A stretch of 16,306 nucleotides of DNA from Planctomycetota bacterium (GTDB lineage: Bacteria; Planctomycetota; Planctomycetia; Pirellulales; Lacipirellulaceae): contig JAJDEE010000369.1 of assembly GCA_029259975.1 (NCBI GenBank), forward strand, positions 1-16,306, read 5' to 3'. Shown one piece after another: positions 7,291 through 15,148 of the stretch (positions are counted from its first letter, which is position 1; the number at the start of each line of letters is the position of its first letter). Under the pieces are notes generated by a model. The model did no database searches, was not told the origin of the DNA, and saw nothing but the letters and a program-made list of their open reading frames with translations. The translations under genes were made by a program, and so were the position numbers.

Positions 7291-7441
7291 CTCACGCAAA
7301 GGCGCGAAGGCGCTAAGCAAGGAAGAAAGGAAATCATGCAACGGCACAAAGACAGCCGGGGAGAATAGATAATGGTTACTGGACTACGTTTCGTTGTTTT
7401 GGGTGGATTTCTCCCTTTGCGCCTTCGCGTCTTTGCGTGAG
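7291..7441. repeat. 23-bp inverted repeat with 105-nt spacer, CGCAAAGGCGC type
   Basis: Left arm 7291-7313 (CTCACGCAAAGGCGCGAAGG...) and right arm 7419-7441 match as reverse complements at 22 of 23 positions. The left arm continues as 8-9 bp units (CACGCAAAG, GCGCGAAG, GCGCTAAG). Immediately after the right arm comes TTTTCTTTTTTT (7442-7453), so on the plus strand the element could terminate transcription from the DUF1570 gene. The long spacer makes this only a possibility. Confidence 0.88.
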
Positions 7442-7492
7442 TTTTCTTTTTTTCGTGAACGGTTACGTCTTGGCAGACGGCGTCAAGAAAAG

Positions 7493-8794
7493 CTAACGCT
7501 TATCGATCGGTAGGAACTCTCGCTCGTTTTCGCCGGTGTAGATTTGACGGGGGCGACAAATCCGTTTGGTAGCGCTGAGATGCATTTCTCGCCAGTGTGC
7601 GATCCAACCCGGCAATCGTCCGATGGCAAACAGCACGGTGAACATCGAAACGGGGATGCCCATGGCTCGATAAATGATGCCTGAGTAAAAGTCGACATTC
7701 GGGTATAGTTTGCGTTTGACGAAATACTCATCCTTGAGTGCCACCTCGGCCAATTCTTGAGCGATGCCAAAAATCGGATCGTCGATACCACGTTTTTCAA
7801 GTAGCTTGTCGCAGGATGCTTTGATGATCGTCGCGCGTGGGTCGAAGTTTTTGTAGACGCGGTGACCAAAGCCCATTAGGCGGTAATCGCTGTCGGGGTC
7901 TTTGGCCATGTCGACATACTTCTTGACGTCGCCACCGTCTTGGCGGATTTGCTCGAGCATCGCAACGCACGCTTCGTTGGCACCACCGTGGAGTGGACCC
8001 CACAAGGCGCTGATGCCAGCCGATATCGAGGCGAACAAATTGGCGTTTGAGGAGCCGACCATGCGAACGGTCGAGGTACTGCAATTTTGCTCGTGGTCAG
8101 CATGGACGATCAACAGCAGGTTGAGCGCTTGGACGAAGTCGGGATCGATTTCGTACTTTTCCGTCGGAATGGAGAACATCATCCGCAGAAAGTTTTCGCA
8201 GTACGTCAGATCGTTGCGCGGATAGACGTGAGGCTGTCCGAAGGATTTCTTGTAGGCAAAGGCGGCGATGGTGGGCAGCTTGGCAACGAGCCGAATGATC
8301 GACTCGTCGACTTGTTCTTCGTCGTTTGGGTCGAGCGAATCTTGATAAAAAGTCGATAAAGCTCCAACAACCGAACTCAAAATGGCCATGGGATGGGCGT
8401 CGCGTGGGAAGCCATCGTAAAACTGCCGCATATCCTCGTGCAACATCGTGTGGCGGCGGAGCTTGCTACGGAAACCTTCGAGTTCTTCGGCGTTGGGCAA
8501 CTCGCCATAAATCAGCAGGTGAGCAACCTCGATAAAATCGCATTCCGCGGCCAGTTGTTCGATGGGGTAGCCGCGGTAGCGGAGAACCCCTTTTTCGCCA
8601 TTGAGAAACGTGATCGCGCTCTCTGTCGAGCCAGTATTCACGTAGCCCACATCAAGCGTAACGAGTCCGGTCGCGGACCGTAGCTTGCCAATGTCCAAGC
8701 CTTGCTCATGTTCGGTGCCCTCGATGATAGGCAATTCGAGTTCTTGGTCACCGACCGTCAGCTTGGCAACCTCAGTTGCGGTCGCTTGATTCAT
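7493..8794 (-). CDS. gltA: Citrate synthase
   Basis: 433 aa. It condenses oxaloacetate and acetyl-CoA to citrate, the entry step of the TCA cycle, in the cytoplasm. The three catalytic residues sit in their family motifs: His269 in LHGGANEA, His311 in FGHRVYKNFDPRA and Asp368 in YPNVDFYSG (numbered from the chosen start). The N-terminal small beta-rich region (IIEGTEHEQGLDI..LRSATG) and the total length match the hexameric type II enzymes of Gram-negative bacteria rather than the shorter type I form. The open frame extends to a TTG at 8824, but ATG at 8794 is preferred because GGAAAGGAAG lies 6 nt upstream. It follows the parvulin isomerase gene on the same strand with a 215-nt gap, so co-transcription is uncertain. 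Confidence 0.97.
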   Translation of the reverse strand: MNQATATEVAKLTVGDQELELPIIEGTEHEQGLDIGKLRSATGLVTLDVGYVNTGSTESAITFLNGEKGVLRYRGYPIEQLAAECDFIEVAHLLIYGELPNAEELEGFRSKLRRHTMLHEDMRQFYDGFPRDAHPMAILSSVVGALSTFYQDSLDPNDEEQVDESIIRLVAKLPTIAAFAYKKSFGQPHVYPRNDLTYCENFLRMMFSIPTEKYEIDPDFVQALNLLLIVHADHEQNCSTSTVRMVGSSNANLFASISAGISALWGPLHGGANEACVAMLEQIRQDGGDVKKYVDMAKDPDSDYRLMGFGHRVYKNFDPRATIIKASCDKLLEKRGIDDPIFGIAQELAEVALKDEYFVKRKLYPNVDFYSGIIYRAMGIPVSMFTVLFAIGRLPGWIAHWREMHLSATKRICRPRQIYTGENEREFLPIDKR

Positions 8795-8800
8795 CGAAGT

Positions 8801-8810
8801 CTTCCTTTCC
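8801..8810 (-). promoter_or_regulatory. Ribosome binding site deciding the gltA start
   Basis: Read on the minus strand this is GGAAAGGAAG followed by ACTTCG and then ATG at 8794. The 6-nt spacing and strong purine match favour ATG 8794 over the upstream TTG at 8824. Confidence 0.75.
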
Positions 8811-8879
8811 AAAGTGCCACTCAAATATAATTCAAACTCAACTGTGCGGGAGCATAGAGAAAAGGCAGTGTAGCGGTTG

Positions 8880-8930
8880 AAGGCTAAAGATTCAATCGTC
8901 CTCGCGCCGCAATTGAGGACCGCTAGCCTT
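8880..8930. other. Nested stem between the parvulin and gltA genes
   Basis: An outer 7-bp pair (AAGGCTA 8880-8886 / TAGCCTT 8924-8930) encloses an inner 6-bp pair (GTCCTC 8898-8903 / GAGGAC 8915-8920), with unequal unpaired segments between them. It lies in the leader of citrate synthase, downstream of the parvulin gene. It could be a terminator without a U tract, an RNA-processing stem or a decayed repeat; the evidence is structural only. Confidence 0.3.
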
Positions 8931-9009
8931 GTCTTTTGCCTATATTTCTTAGCAATGGCCCTGAGAACCGGCCGTGCAGTTGCCCTTGGAGTCAGACGTC
9001 ACGGCACTG

Positions 9010-10302
9010 TTACTTACGTTGCTGGGTTGGCTGAAGTTTTCGACTCAGCTGAGGCCCACTTAGATCGCCGTCAAATAGGGTCCAGACCCGACTTTTCTTG
9101 CGGAGCTTTGCCACCTCAGCCTGGGCCAAGTCTTTTCGTTGATTTTTACCCAATATTTCGCGAATACTTGATTGGGCTTTGGTGAAAGGCGTTCGGCCAG
9201 CCTCTTTGCGATCAAGAACGCGCACAATATGAAAGCCGCGATCCGATTCTATCACGTTACTAAGCTGCCCAATTTCTAGTGTGAACAGCGCTTGGTTAAT
9301 CTCTTCGCTACGCAGTGCCCCCATGGTCGTCCACTCGTGCTGGCCACCTGATTGGGCAGTGAAGCCGTGCGATTTTTGCTTGGCGATTTCGGTAAAGGCA
9401 GGGCCTCGCAGGCCGGGTTGTTTGGAGACACGTTGCCAAATTTCGTTGCCAAGGCCAGTAATATCCTGCCAAGATTTGGTTCGATCGCCACCAATGCGGT
9501 TGAAGCTGATCATCACTTCTTCCCACTTGACCCTGGCGGAATGCTCGAAATCTTGTTTGTGCTCTTTGTAATACTCGAGCATCGCTTCGTGGGTCACTTC
9601 TTTGGGCTTGGGAACCATCTGACGAAGCCACTCGCCGGCGATAGTGCGCTCGTAAAACTGTTGCCTTACATCCTTGATTGAGGTTCCCGACTTGCTCAAC
9701 AGCGCATCTAGCTCGCTGCGGTTATTTAGATTCAGCATTTTGACCAATCGAGGAACTTCTTGTTCCTCGAAGGGCTTTTGTAGGTTTTCTTCGATCGTAG
9801 GGATGTTTTCCGCAGGCACTTGGCGGCGGAAGTTGGCGTATAGCATTTTGGTATCGATCAAGCCCATCACTTGCTGGCGTAAGATCATCTGTTTCGCTTC
9901 GTCAACTTTATCGTCGGGGATGCGTTCGCGGTTGGCCTCGATCAACTGATTGACTTGCCACAGGACATCGCTGGCGAGTACGATTTGGCCATCAATGCGT
10001 GCAACTATTTGGCCACCCTCAAGCGGTTGAGCACCGCTTGGGGCTGTCGGTGTGATTGGCTCATTGGAGGGAGTTGTTGCGGTCGGGGTCGTGGCAGTTG
10101 GAATCGCTATCTGCGGGGCAGCTGGTGATGATGGAGCTGATTGCGGTGCAGGTGGCGGGCTGAACGGCGATTGCGCGGCAACCGACGAGACAACGACCGA
10201 CCACGCCAGAACAAGAACAGTCCATCGGCTGAGATGTGAAGGTTGTGATCGCATAGCAAGTGAAGGTTGTGATCGCATAGCAAGTGGATGGATTCTCAGC
10301 AC
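9010..10302 (-). CDS. Periplasmic parvulin-type peptidyl-prolyl isomerase (SurA/PrsA-like)
   Basis: 430 aa from GTG 10302. A signal sequence (SRWTVLVLAWSVVVSSVAA, about 25-43) is followed by a Pro/Ala/Thr-rich linker (about 46-93), a helical SurA-N-like chaperone region (about 96-240) and a parvulin domain (about 255-365). The parvulin end is typical: QALFTLEIGQLSNVIESDRGFHIVRVLDR. The likely role is folding of exported proteins by catalysing prolyl isomerisation and chaperoning. The start is ambiguous: GTG 10302, ATG 10278 and ATG 10254 are in frame at 24-nt intervals because a 24-bp duplication repeats the codons for MRSQPS. None has a clear Shine-Dalgarno site and all keep the signal peptide. 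The SurA versus PrsA label is not decided. Confidence 0.9.
   Translation of the reverse strand: MLRIHPLAMRSQPSLAMRSQPSHLSRWTVLVLAWSVVVSSVAAQSPFSPPPAPQSAPSSPAAPQIAIPTATTPTATTPSNEPITPTAPSGAQPLEGGQIVARIDGQIVLASDVLWQVNQLIEANRERIPDDKVDEAKQMILRQQVMGLIDTKMLYANFRRQVPAENIPTIEENLQKPFEEQEVPRLVKMLNLNNRSELDALLSKSGTSIKDVRQQFYERTIAGEWLRQMVPKPKEVTHEAMLEYYKEHKQDFEHSARVKWEEVMISFNRIGGDRTKSWQDITGLGNEIWQRVSKQPGLRGPAFTEIAKQKSHGFTAQSGGQHEWTTMGALRSEEINQALFTLEIGQLSNVIESDRGFHIVRVLDRKEAGRTPFTKAQSSIREILGKNQRKDLAQAEVAKLRKKSRVWTLFDGDLSGPQLSRKLQPTQQRK
10236..10286. repeat. 24-bp tandem duplication in the parvulin start region
   Basis: Two exact 24-bp copies occupy 10236-10259 and 10260-10283, plus three bases of a third. 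Each copy carries an in-frame ATG on the minus strand, so the duplication repeats eight codons (MRSQPS with flanking LA) without breaking the frame. Confidence 0.95.
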
Positions 10303-10317
10303 GTTGTCTATCCGCAG

Positions 10318-10346
10318 TCGTAGTAGCTTCGTAGTAGCTTCGTAGT
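10318..10346. repeat. 11-bp tandem repeat TCGTAGTAGCT
   Basis: Two exact copies (10318-10328, 10329-10339) and seven bases of a third lie 16 nt upstream of the longest parvulin reading frame. They could shift promoter spacing or simply reflect replication slippage. Confidence 0.85.
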
Positions 10347-10798
10347 TGAAGGAGCGCCCAAAAGGGGTGTTTCTACGCAGAAAAGGGCGGCGGGATTCTA
10401 GTGGCAGGCCGCGTCAGAGTGCAAGAGCGATTTTGCTGGGTCAAAAATCGCGACCTAGACCGTGTTTCCTAGAGGGTACTTCGGTGATAGGTAACGGACA
10501 AATCTACGGAAACACTATGATAAAGTAGGCAAACCCTCAGTCAAAACCCTGTCGATCCCATAAAAACAGGGTGTAACAGCCCTGCCTTCACGCCCTGGGG
10601 CACAAATGGGATAACGAACGCCGGAACATGAGTAGCACTGCTATCATATTGCATTGGTAGTTAAGCACCGTCAGGGATAGTACTTACGACCCTACTACAA
10701 ATAACAATCCGGGGTTTTTGCCCTAACACAAATTACTAAATTTCAGAAACCCAAAAGTCGACTTGCAATTGTTCGTTGCATTTGCCTATGTTGATTAC

Positions 10799-10804
10799 GG
10801 AGGA
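10799..10804 (+). promoter_or_regulatory. Ribosome binding site deciding the triple-repeat gene start
   Basis: GGAGGA lies 6 nt before ATG 10811, a near-ideal Shine-Dalgarno arrangement. The reading frame is open from an earlier ATG at 10763, but the 10811 start gives a clean signal peptide immediately after the ATG. Confidence 0.8.
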
Positions 10805-10810
10805 ACAGAA

Positions 10811-12742
10811 ATGGCATTTCTTACAACACTCGCGTTGTCTTTGATTTTCGTTACTGCTGCCGCAGCAAACGAGGAATCTGTCGTTACCATCCCGCTCGAT
10901 CAAATCTGGGCGTTGGATATGCCGGGGACTCGTGATATCGGCGAGTACGATTTCAGTCACGACGACCCTCGCATTAAAGGACGAGATCGTCTCACCGAAG
11001 GACGTGGCATTACTGAGCGATTGCGAAGCCAGTTGTGGTTGAAACCACCAAGGCACAACGCCCTTCCTGCTTTGTTGCTGCGTCAGTCACCCCGAACAAA
11101 CCTTTTGCAAATATTGCGAGTGGCGGGCCCTGCCATCAACAAGAAGGAAACGATAGTTCGTGCCCGTTTTGAGCAGCTTAGCGAGCGTTTCCAGACCCCT
11201 CGGAACGGTTTTCGTTTTTCGTTATTTTTCTACTCCCACCCTAGCACCTACCATGTCGAATTGGTCAAGGTCGAGCGGCGAGGTTTCGAAATCAACATTC
11301 AATATCGTTTTGTCCCTGGTTACTCAACAGAAAGTTCGGTCCATTGGGCGTTGATTCCGCTTGGCGAGTTGCCCGCCGGAGACTACCGCGTCAACATCAC
11401 CAAGCTCCCCATGGCGCAAAATTTTCTTGATTCTGGTTTTGAGCCGGTCAGCGAAGAACGGAAAAATCGCATTGTTTGCCAGTCGCATGATTTTCATGTT
11501 CGGTATATGCCCGAAAAGAAGGAGGACCTGCTTAATAAAGAAGCGGCGGGTGAGGATGCAGTGGTGATCCCAGTCTACAAAATCTGGGCGTTGGATATGT
11601 CGGGGACTCGTGATCTGGACGAACTCATTCCTGCTCGTGAAAAGTCGGTTTTAGCGAGGCGGCGTTATTTGACGAATCTTCGCGAAGCGTTAGCTCCCAA
11701 GCAGCCTGTTGAAAAGGCGGCTACCGGTTTCGCGATGGCTGTGAATCCTAGACGGATACGGCCAATCGAGATGATCACAATCAGAGAAGTGCTGCGGTTC
11801 AGTCGCCGCAGTAATTCAGTTCCTGTTACCGAAGAAGTGGGCGTCGTTTTTTACTCGAACGCTTCTGCCTATCGGGTCGAACTCGAAAAAGTTCAGAGTC
11901 GAGGCTCTGTAATCGACATTCGCTATCGTTTGGCTCCCTATCAAGTTGTCGACCCTTCCAAGAAAACATCGGTCGACCTTGCCGTGATACCGCTCGGCAA
12001 GTTGCCCGCCGGAGAATACCGCGTCGAGATGACGCGGTCTCCCATGGACCAAAAGTATTTGGATGCCGGTCATAAGCCAGTTAGCGACGAACAGGCCGGC
12101 CGCTTTATCTGTCAGTCATTTACGTTTGAAGTATGGAATCCACCGAAACCCGATCCGGGTTTGAGCGAGGGAGCGATTGAGATACCGCTCGACCAAATTT
12201 GGATGATGAATGTGCCGGGCATTCGTAATATTGGGCAGAATTTAAATTTGAAACAGCTACCACAGCCTTTTACTCTGCTTAGCACGGGTTCCTTAGAGTC
12301 CTTGTGGCGATTGGATAAAAACAGAGCGGAGACTGGGTTTGTGGTTCCAGGAGTAGGCCAAAAGGCATTAGTCGCTGCTCATAAAAAACTACCCGAGGGA
12401 GAGAAACCTACCAATGTACTTCCTGTAGGAACGGAGTTTTCTGCCGTTTATTTTTCTAATGGCTACGCAGCAAGTATCGGACTGCACCGTGTCGAGCGTC
12501 GAGGCAATACCATAGACATCCGTTATCGTTTTTATTTATTAGGATCAGGTGCGGGCAGCAGCGATATGGCCTTAATTCCATTGGGTAAACTCCCCGTGGG
12601 CGAGTACCGCGTGAACATGATCGAGACAGCCTCCGAAAGTAACCAGGGGCTTTCTGCATACTATCTAGCCGAGGCGCATCTCCGAGTCTGCCAGTCGTTT
12701 TCTTTCTCGATTGTCGATGCGATTGAGGAAAAAAGTGAGTGA
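10811..12742 (+). CDS. Exported protein of three tandem ~200-aa repeats, family unknown
   Basis: 643 aa from ATG 10811. A signal peptide (MAFLTTLALSLIFVTAAAA) is followed by three diverged copies of one unit beginning near residues 25, 249 and 453. Each copy has block A (IPLDQIWALDMPGTRDI and variants), block B near 139, 346 and 546 (F-YS-N..Y.VEL.KV.RRG...DIRYR) and block C near 178, 390 and 587 (IPLGKLPAGEYRV). The copies close with a CQSF.F motif near their ends. The third copy is the most divergent. No catalytic signature, transmembrane anchor or sorting tail is visible, so a soluble periplasmic or secreted binding or structural protein is a guess. It is followed after 35 nt by the broken subtilase gene, and the pair probably form an operon. 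I do not recognise the family. Confidence 0.85.
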   Translation: MAFLTTLALSLIFVTAAAANEESVVTIPLDQIWALDMPGTRDIGEYDFSHDDPRIKGRDRLTEGRGITERLRSQLWLKPPRHNALPALLLRQSPRTNLLQILRVAGPAINKKETIVRARFEQLSERFQTPRNGFRFSLFFYSHPSTYHVELVKVERRGFEINIQYRFVPGYSTESSVHWALIPLGELPAGDYRVNITKLPMAQNFLDSGFEPVSEERKNRIVCQSHDFHVRYMPEKKEDLLNKEAAGEDAVVIPVYKIWALDMSGTRDLDELIPAREKSVLARRRYLTNLREALAPKQPVEKAATGFAMAVNPRRIRPIEMITIREVLRFSRRSNSVPVTEEVGVVFYSNASAYRVELEKVQSRGSVIDIRYRLAPYQVVDPSKKTSVDLAVIPLGKLPAGEYRVEMTRSPMDQKYLDAGHKPVSDEQAGRFICQSFTFEVWNPPKPDPGLSEGAIEIPLDQIWMMNVPGIRNIGQNLNLKQLPQPFTLLSTGSLESLWRLDKNRAETGFVVPGVGQKALVAAHKKLPEGEKPTNVLPVGTEFSAVYFSNGYAASIGLHRVERRGNTIDIRYRFYLLGSGAGSSDMALIPLGKLPVGEYRVNMIETASESNQGLSAYYLAEAHLRVCQSFSFSIVDAIEEKSE

Positions 12743-12764
12743 TTTTACTGATCGATTTTCTTTT

Positions 12765-12770
12765 GAGAGG
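12765..12770 (+). promoter_or_regulatory. Ribosome binding site of the subtilase pseudogene
   Basis: GAGAGG lies 7 nt before ATG 12778. It fixes the start of the subtilase at 12778 rather than at the upstream in-frame codon at 12739, and shows that translation initiation is still intact although the reading frame is broken. Confidence 0.7.
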
Positions 12771-12777
12771 ATTGAAC

Positions 12778-14813
12778 ATGTTTGTTACTACAAGAATGTT
12801 TGTTGTTTTCTGTTTGGCCATTGGCCTTGAAAGTAGTCTTGCTTACGCCAGTCTCTTAACCATAGGCCCTGACGGAATTAACTCTATCAATCTGACGCTT
12901 GCTGATGGTACGACCCTATTGGACGGTAGTGGCATTGGAATAGGGCAAGTAGAACACAGCAGGCCTGCAATGGCAGGAGTCGATGCAGCCAACGACCTAA
13001 ACTCGACAGTCAATCCAACGGCTGTTTTTCGGTAAGACGGTATTCCTACCGCAGCAGATTTAATCAACGCTGCTGCGCCTGATCCTGCTCGAGATGCACA
13101 ACATGCCATGCAAGTAGCTGGCATTCTGATTTCTACGGATTCTTTAGCTAAGGGCGTGGCTCCGGGAGCGTCCCTTTACTCTTCTGCTCACGCAACTGGG
13201 GCGGGAACTATTGGGACGTCTGACGACCTCACCATGCGCGCAATACAGCAAGTTGCAACACAGGCAAATGTTAGAGCAGTGAATCACAGTTACTTCAAGG
13301 TTTACGGCACAGAGCAACCCGATGGAAATGACTTGCTTAGTGCAGGTCTCGATTGGTCGGCAGCAAAAAACAATGTCCTTCATGTGACTTCAGGTAATAA
13401 TCAAGCATCGCCATTAGATAGTTTTTCTCCAAAGGCAAATTTCAATGGTATGGTAATAGGGCGTTCATTAAGACCAGGGGACACGGGGAAATACCGGCAA
13501 TATGATCCTGGAAATCTAATCATAAATTTGGAGGGTAGTCGGACTGCGATTGATTTGCTTGCTCCTGGATTTGATGTTCAATCGACGTTGCCGAATAACA
13601 TGCTTACTCCCAACCCTCCGCAGATGCCTATCAATGGTATTGATGACGGAGCGAGCTTCGCCGCCCCTCATGTAACCGGGACAGTCGCCTTGCTACAGCA
13701 ATATGGCGATGACAGGGTAGCGGCTAGCGCAGCAAACTGGACAGGCACGGTAGCGTCAGGCCCAACTTCTCAACGCCATGAAGTGATGAAAGCAGTGCTG
13801 ATGAACTCAGCGGATAAGCTGGAAGACAATAACAGCGTTTTGCACAATGGCAGCTTGATTCCTCAAGGAAGATTACTCGGAATGGAACGGACCGTACTGA
13901 AAGGTAATGGGGGCAATTGGTTTGACTCAGAGGCTTTTGAGGACATCGATGGTTTCATGGCTACACCCGTACCACTGGATGGAGAAATAGGCACAGGCCA
14001 TCTGAACGCCAAACGGGCGCTGCAACAGTTCATCCCTGGTGAACACGATTTTAATGGCAATTTTGGCACCCCGATCGTCGGTGATGTGCCGCTGATCGGT
14101 TGGGACTATGGAACAATCGATGGGGCAAATTTTCCGATCAACAAATACGCTTTAGACACCCCGCTCGTGGCAGGCAATTTCATCTCAATTACCCTCGCTT
14201 GGGACCGAGAAGTCGAATTTGCTAACGATGCAAACATGGATGGCAATTTTGACGTTGGTGATACCTTCCAAGATTACACTAATCTGGATGATGTATTGAC
14301 CGATTTGGACCTTTACCTAGTGCCCGCAGGCACCAACGACGTTGGCGACGACGATATTGCGATTTCAGAAAGCACGGTATTTCCAGTTGAGCATATTTTT
14401 ACCGAGATCCCCTTTGATGGCGACTTCGAAATCTGGGTCTTTCGGAACGAACAATTCGCCCCTGCACAGGATTATGGCATCGCGTGGTGGTATGGGCTTG
14501 CCCCGACTTGCCAACTGCAAATCCTACAGCAGATTTCGACGCCGATGGCGACGTCGATGCGGCTGACCTAGCCCAGTGGCAAGGCGACTTCGGAATCAAC
14601 GGAGATAGTGACGCTGACAACGATGGAGACACGGATGGGGCAGACTTCCTCGCTTGGCAGCGTAACTTTGGAGCAACTTCTTTGTCTGCTTCAACGGCGG
14701 TGCCAGAGCCAACTAGCCTGTTACTTTTGGTAATGGGTTTGCCGCTGCTGTTGAGTCGGCGATCACAACTCGAGGATTTGCTGAACCCTCTTCCGGCCAA
14801 AAATCGACTCTGA
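12778..14813 (+). pseudogene. Broken S8 (subtilisin-like) protease with dockerin-like repeats and PEP-CTERM tail
   Basis: Reading through two lesions gives a signal peptide (MFVTTRMFVVFCLAIGLESSLAYA), a subtilase domain, a beta-rich segment, dockerin-like calcium-loop repeats (DADGDVDAADLAQWQ, then a second DADNDGDTDGADFLAWQ copy) and a PEP-CTERM sorting signal (VPEP, hydrophobic stretch, SRR). Subtilase marks are the His motif HAMQVAGI (13102-13125), the oxyanion Asn in VTSGNN and the Ser motif GASFAAPHVTG near 13648-13680. The Asp motif is unclear; GQVEHSRPA occupies its place. Lesion 1 is in-frame TAA at 13033-13035, before the His motif, with homology continuing in the same frame on both sides. 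Lesion 2 is a -1 shift near the C4 run at 14501-14504; one added C joins GLAP to DLPTANPTADFD. Restarting at ATG 13108 would lose the catalytic His. An assembly error is possible for either lesion but less likely for both. Confidence 0.85.
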
Positions 14814-15148
14814 TTATTCGCTCGGCATCTGCTAAGTTGAACGCGGTGCATCACTGCGCCTACGTTCTTTGAAAACTTAAATGACACGACTTTTGCGAAT
14901 ACCGGTCGCAATGCGATATGCTTGCAGGCTAGTCTCAAAGGCCTACCGCCGACTAGGTTTTGCGCTGTTCGCGAGGCCCGAATTCGCAAAAGTCGCAGAG
15001 GTTTGCGACCCAGCATGTTCGCAAACCGCTTGTTTCACCGCATGAAAAATATTGTGGCGGTGCAAAGCCCTCGGACTTTTGCGAACGAAAACACTTTTTC
15101 GCGTAGGTTGCAAAAGTGCATAACTAGGGCAAGCCCGGCGCGCTGGGA
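14814..15148. other. Convergent spacer rich in ACTTTTGCGAA motifs
   Basis: This 335-nt region lies between the 3' ends of the subtilase pseudogene and mfd. It has no credible gene. Its main content is a cluster of GACTTTTGCGAA-like sequences in alternating orientation and the hairpins they form. Confidence 0.7.
14887..15118. repeat. Cluster of ACTTTTGCGAA motifs in alternating orientation
   Basis: CGACTTTTGCGAAT at 14887-14900 is repeated exactly in inverse orientation at 14982-14995. GACTTTTGCGAA recurs in direct orientation at 15074-15085. A shorter inverse copy, GCAAAAGTG, ends at 15118 and pairs with CACTTTT at 15092-15098. Between these lies a 9-bp hairpin, GGTTTGCGA 15000-15008 / TCGCAAACC 15019-15027, sharing the TTTGCGA core. 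The pattern could be a multi-hairpin 3' end, a protein-binding array or a decayed repeat element. Confidence 0.8.

Larger units (their letters stand above)
7167..7492. other. Convergent intergenic region, repeats only
   Basis: This 326-nt spacer lies between the 3' ends of the DUF1570 and citrate synthase genes. It holds a 9-bp tandem repeat (7218-7253) and an inverted repeat (7291-7441) followed by a T-rich tract. No coding potential worth reporting was seen. Confidence 0.7.
10303..10810. other. Long divergent leader without a supported gene
   Basis: This 508-nt spacer separates the parvulin gene (-) from the triple-repeat protein gene (+) and should contain both promoters. It holds an 11-bp tandem repeat (10318-10346), an 8-bp hairpin (GCGATTTT 10427-10434 / AAAATCGC 10444-10451) and a weak stem (CCCTGT 10547-10552 / ACAGGG 10566-10571). 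TATGAT at 10516-10521 resembles a -10 box but lacks a matching -35. The 300 nt before the start codon are unusually long for a leader. No known riboswitch was recognised. Confidence 0.6.

Noticed and set aside
10516..10521. TATGAT as the -10 box of the triple-repeat operon
   Set aside because: The hexamer 17 bp upstream (AACGGA) is a poor -35, and it would leave a leader of almost 300 nt; support is too weak to list as a promoter.
10530..10750. Riboswitch or structured RNA in the long leader
   Set aside because: Only weak stems such as CCCTGT/ACAGGG were seen and no known aptamer core was recognised.
12778..13035. Short intact ORF that could be a separate small exported protein
   Set aside because: Homology continues in the same frame after the TAA into the subtilase His motif, so it is the 5' fragment of one broken gene.
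13033..13035. Stop-codon recoding or programmed frameshifting in the subtilase
   Set aside because: Two different events would be needed in one gene, and no selenocysteine-type element, slippery heptamer or pseudoknot was evident; gene decay or sequence error is simpler.
14484..14813. Separate small dockerin/PEP-CTERM gene
   Set aside because: It lacks a signal peptide and ribosome binding site, and one extra C near 14501 joins it smoothly to the subtilase frame.
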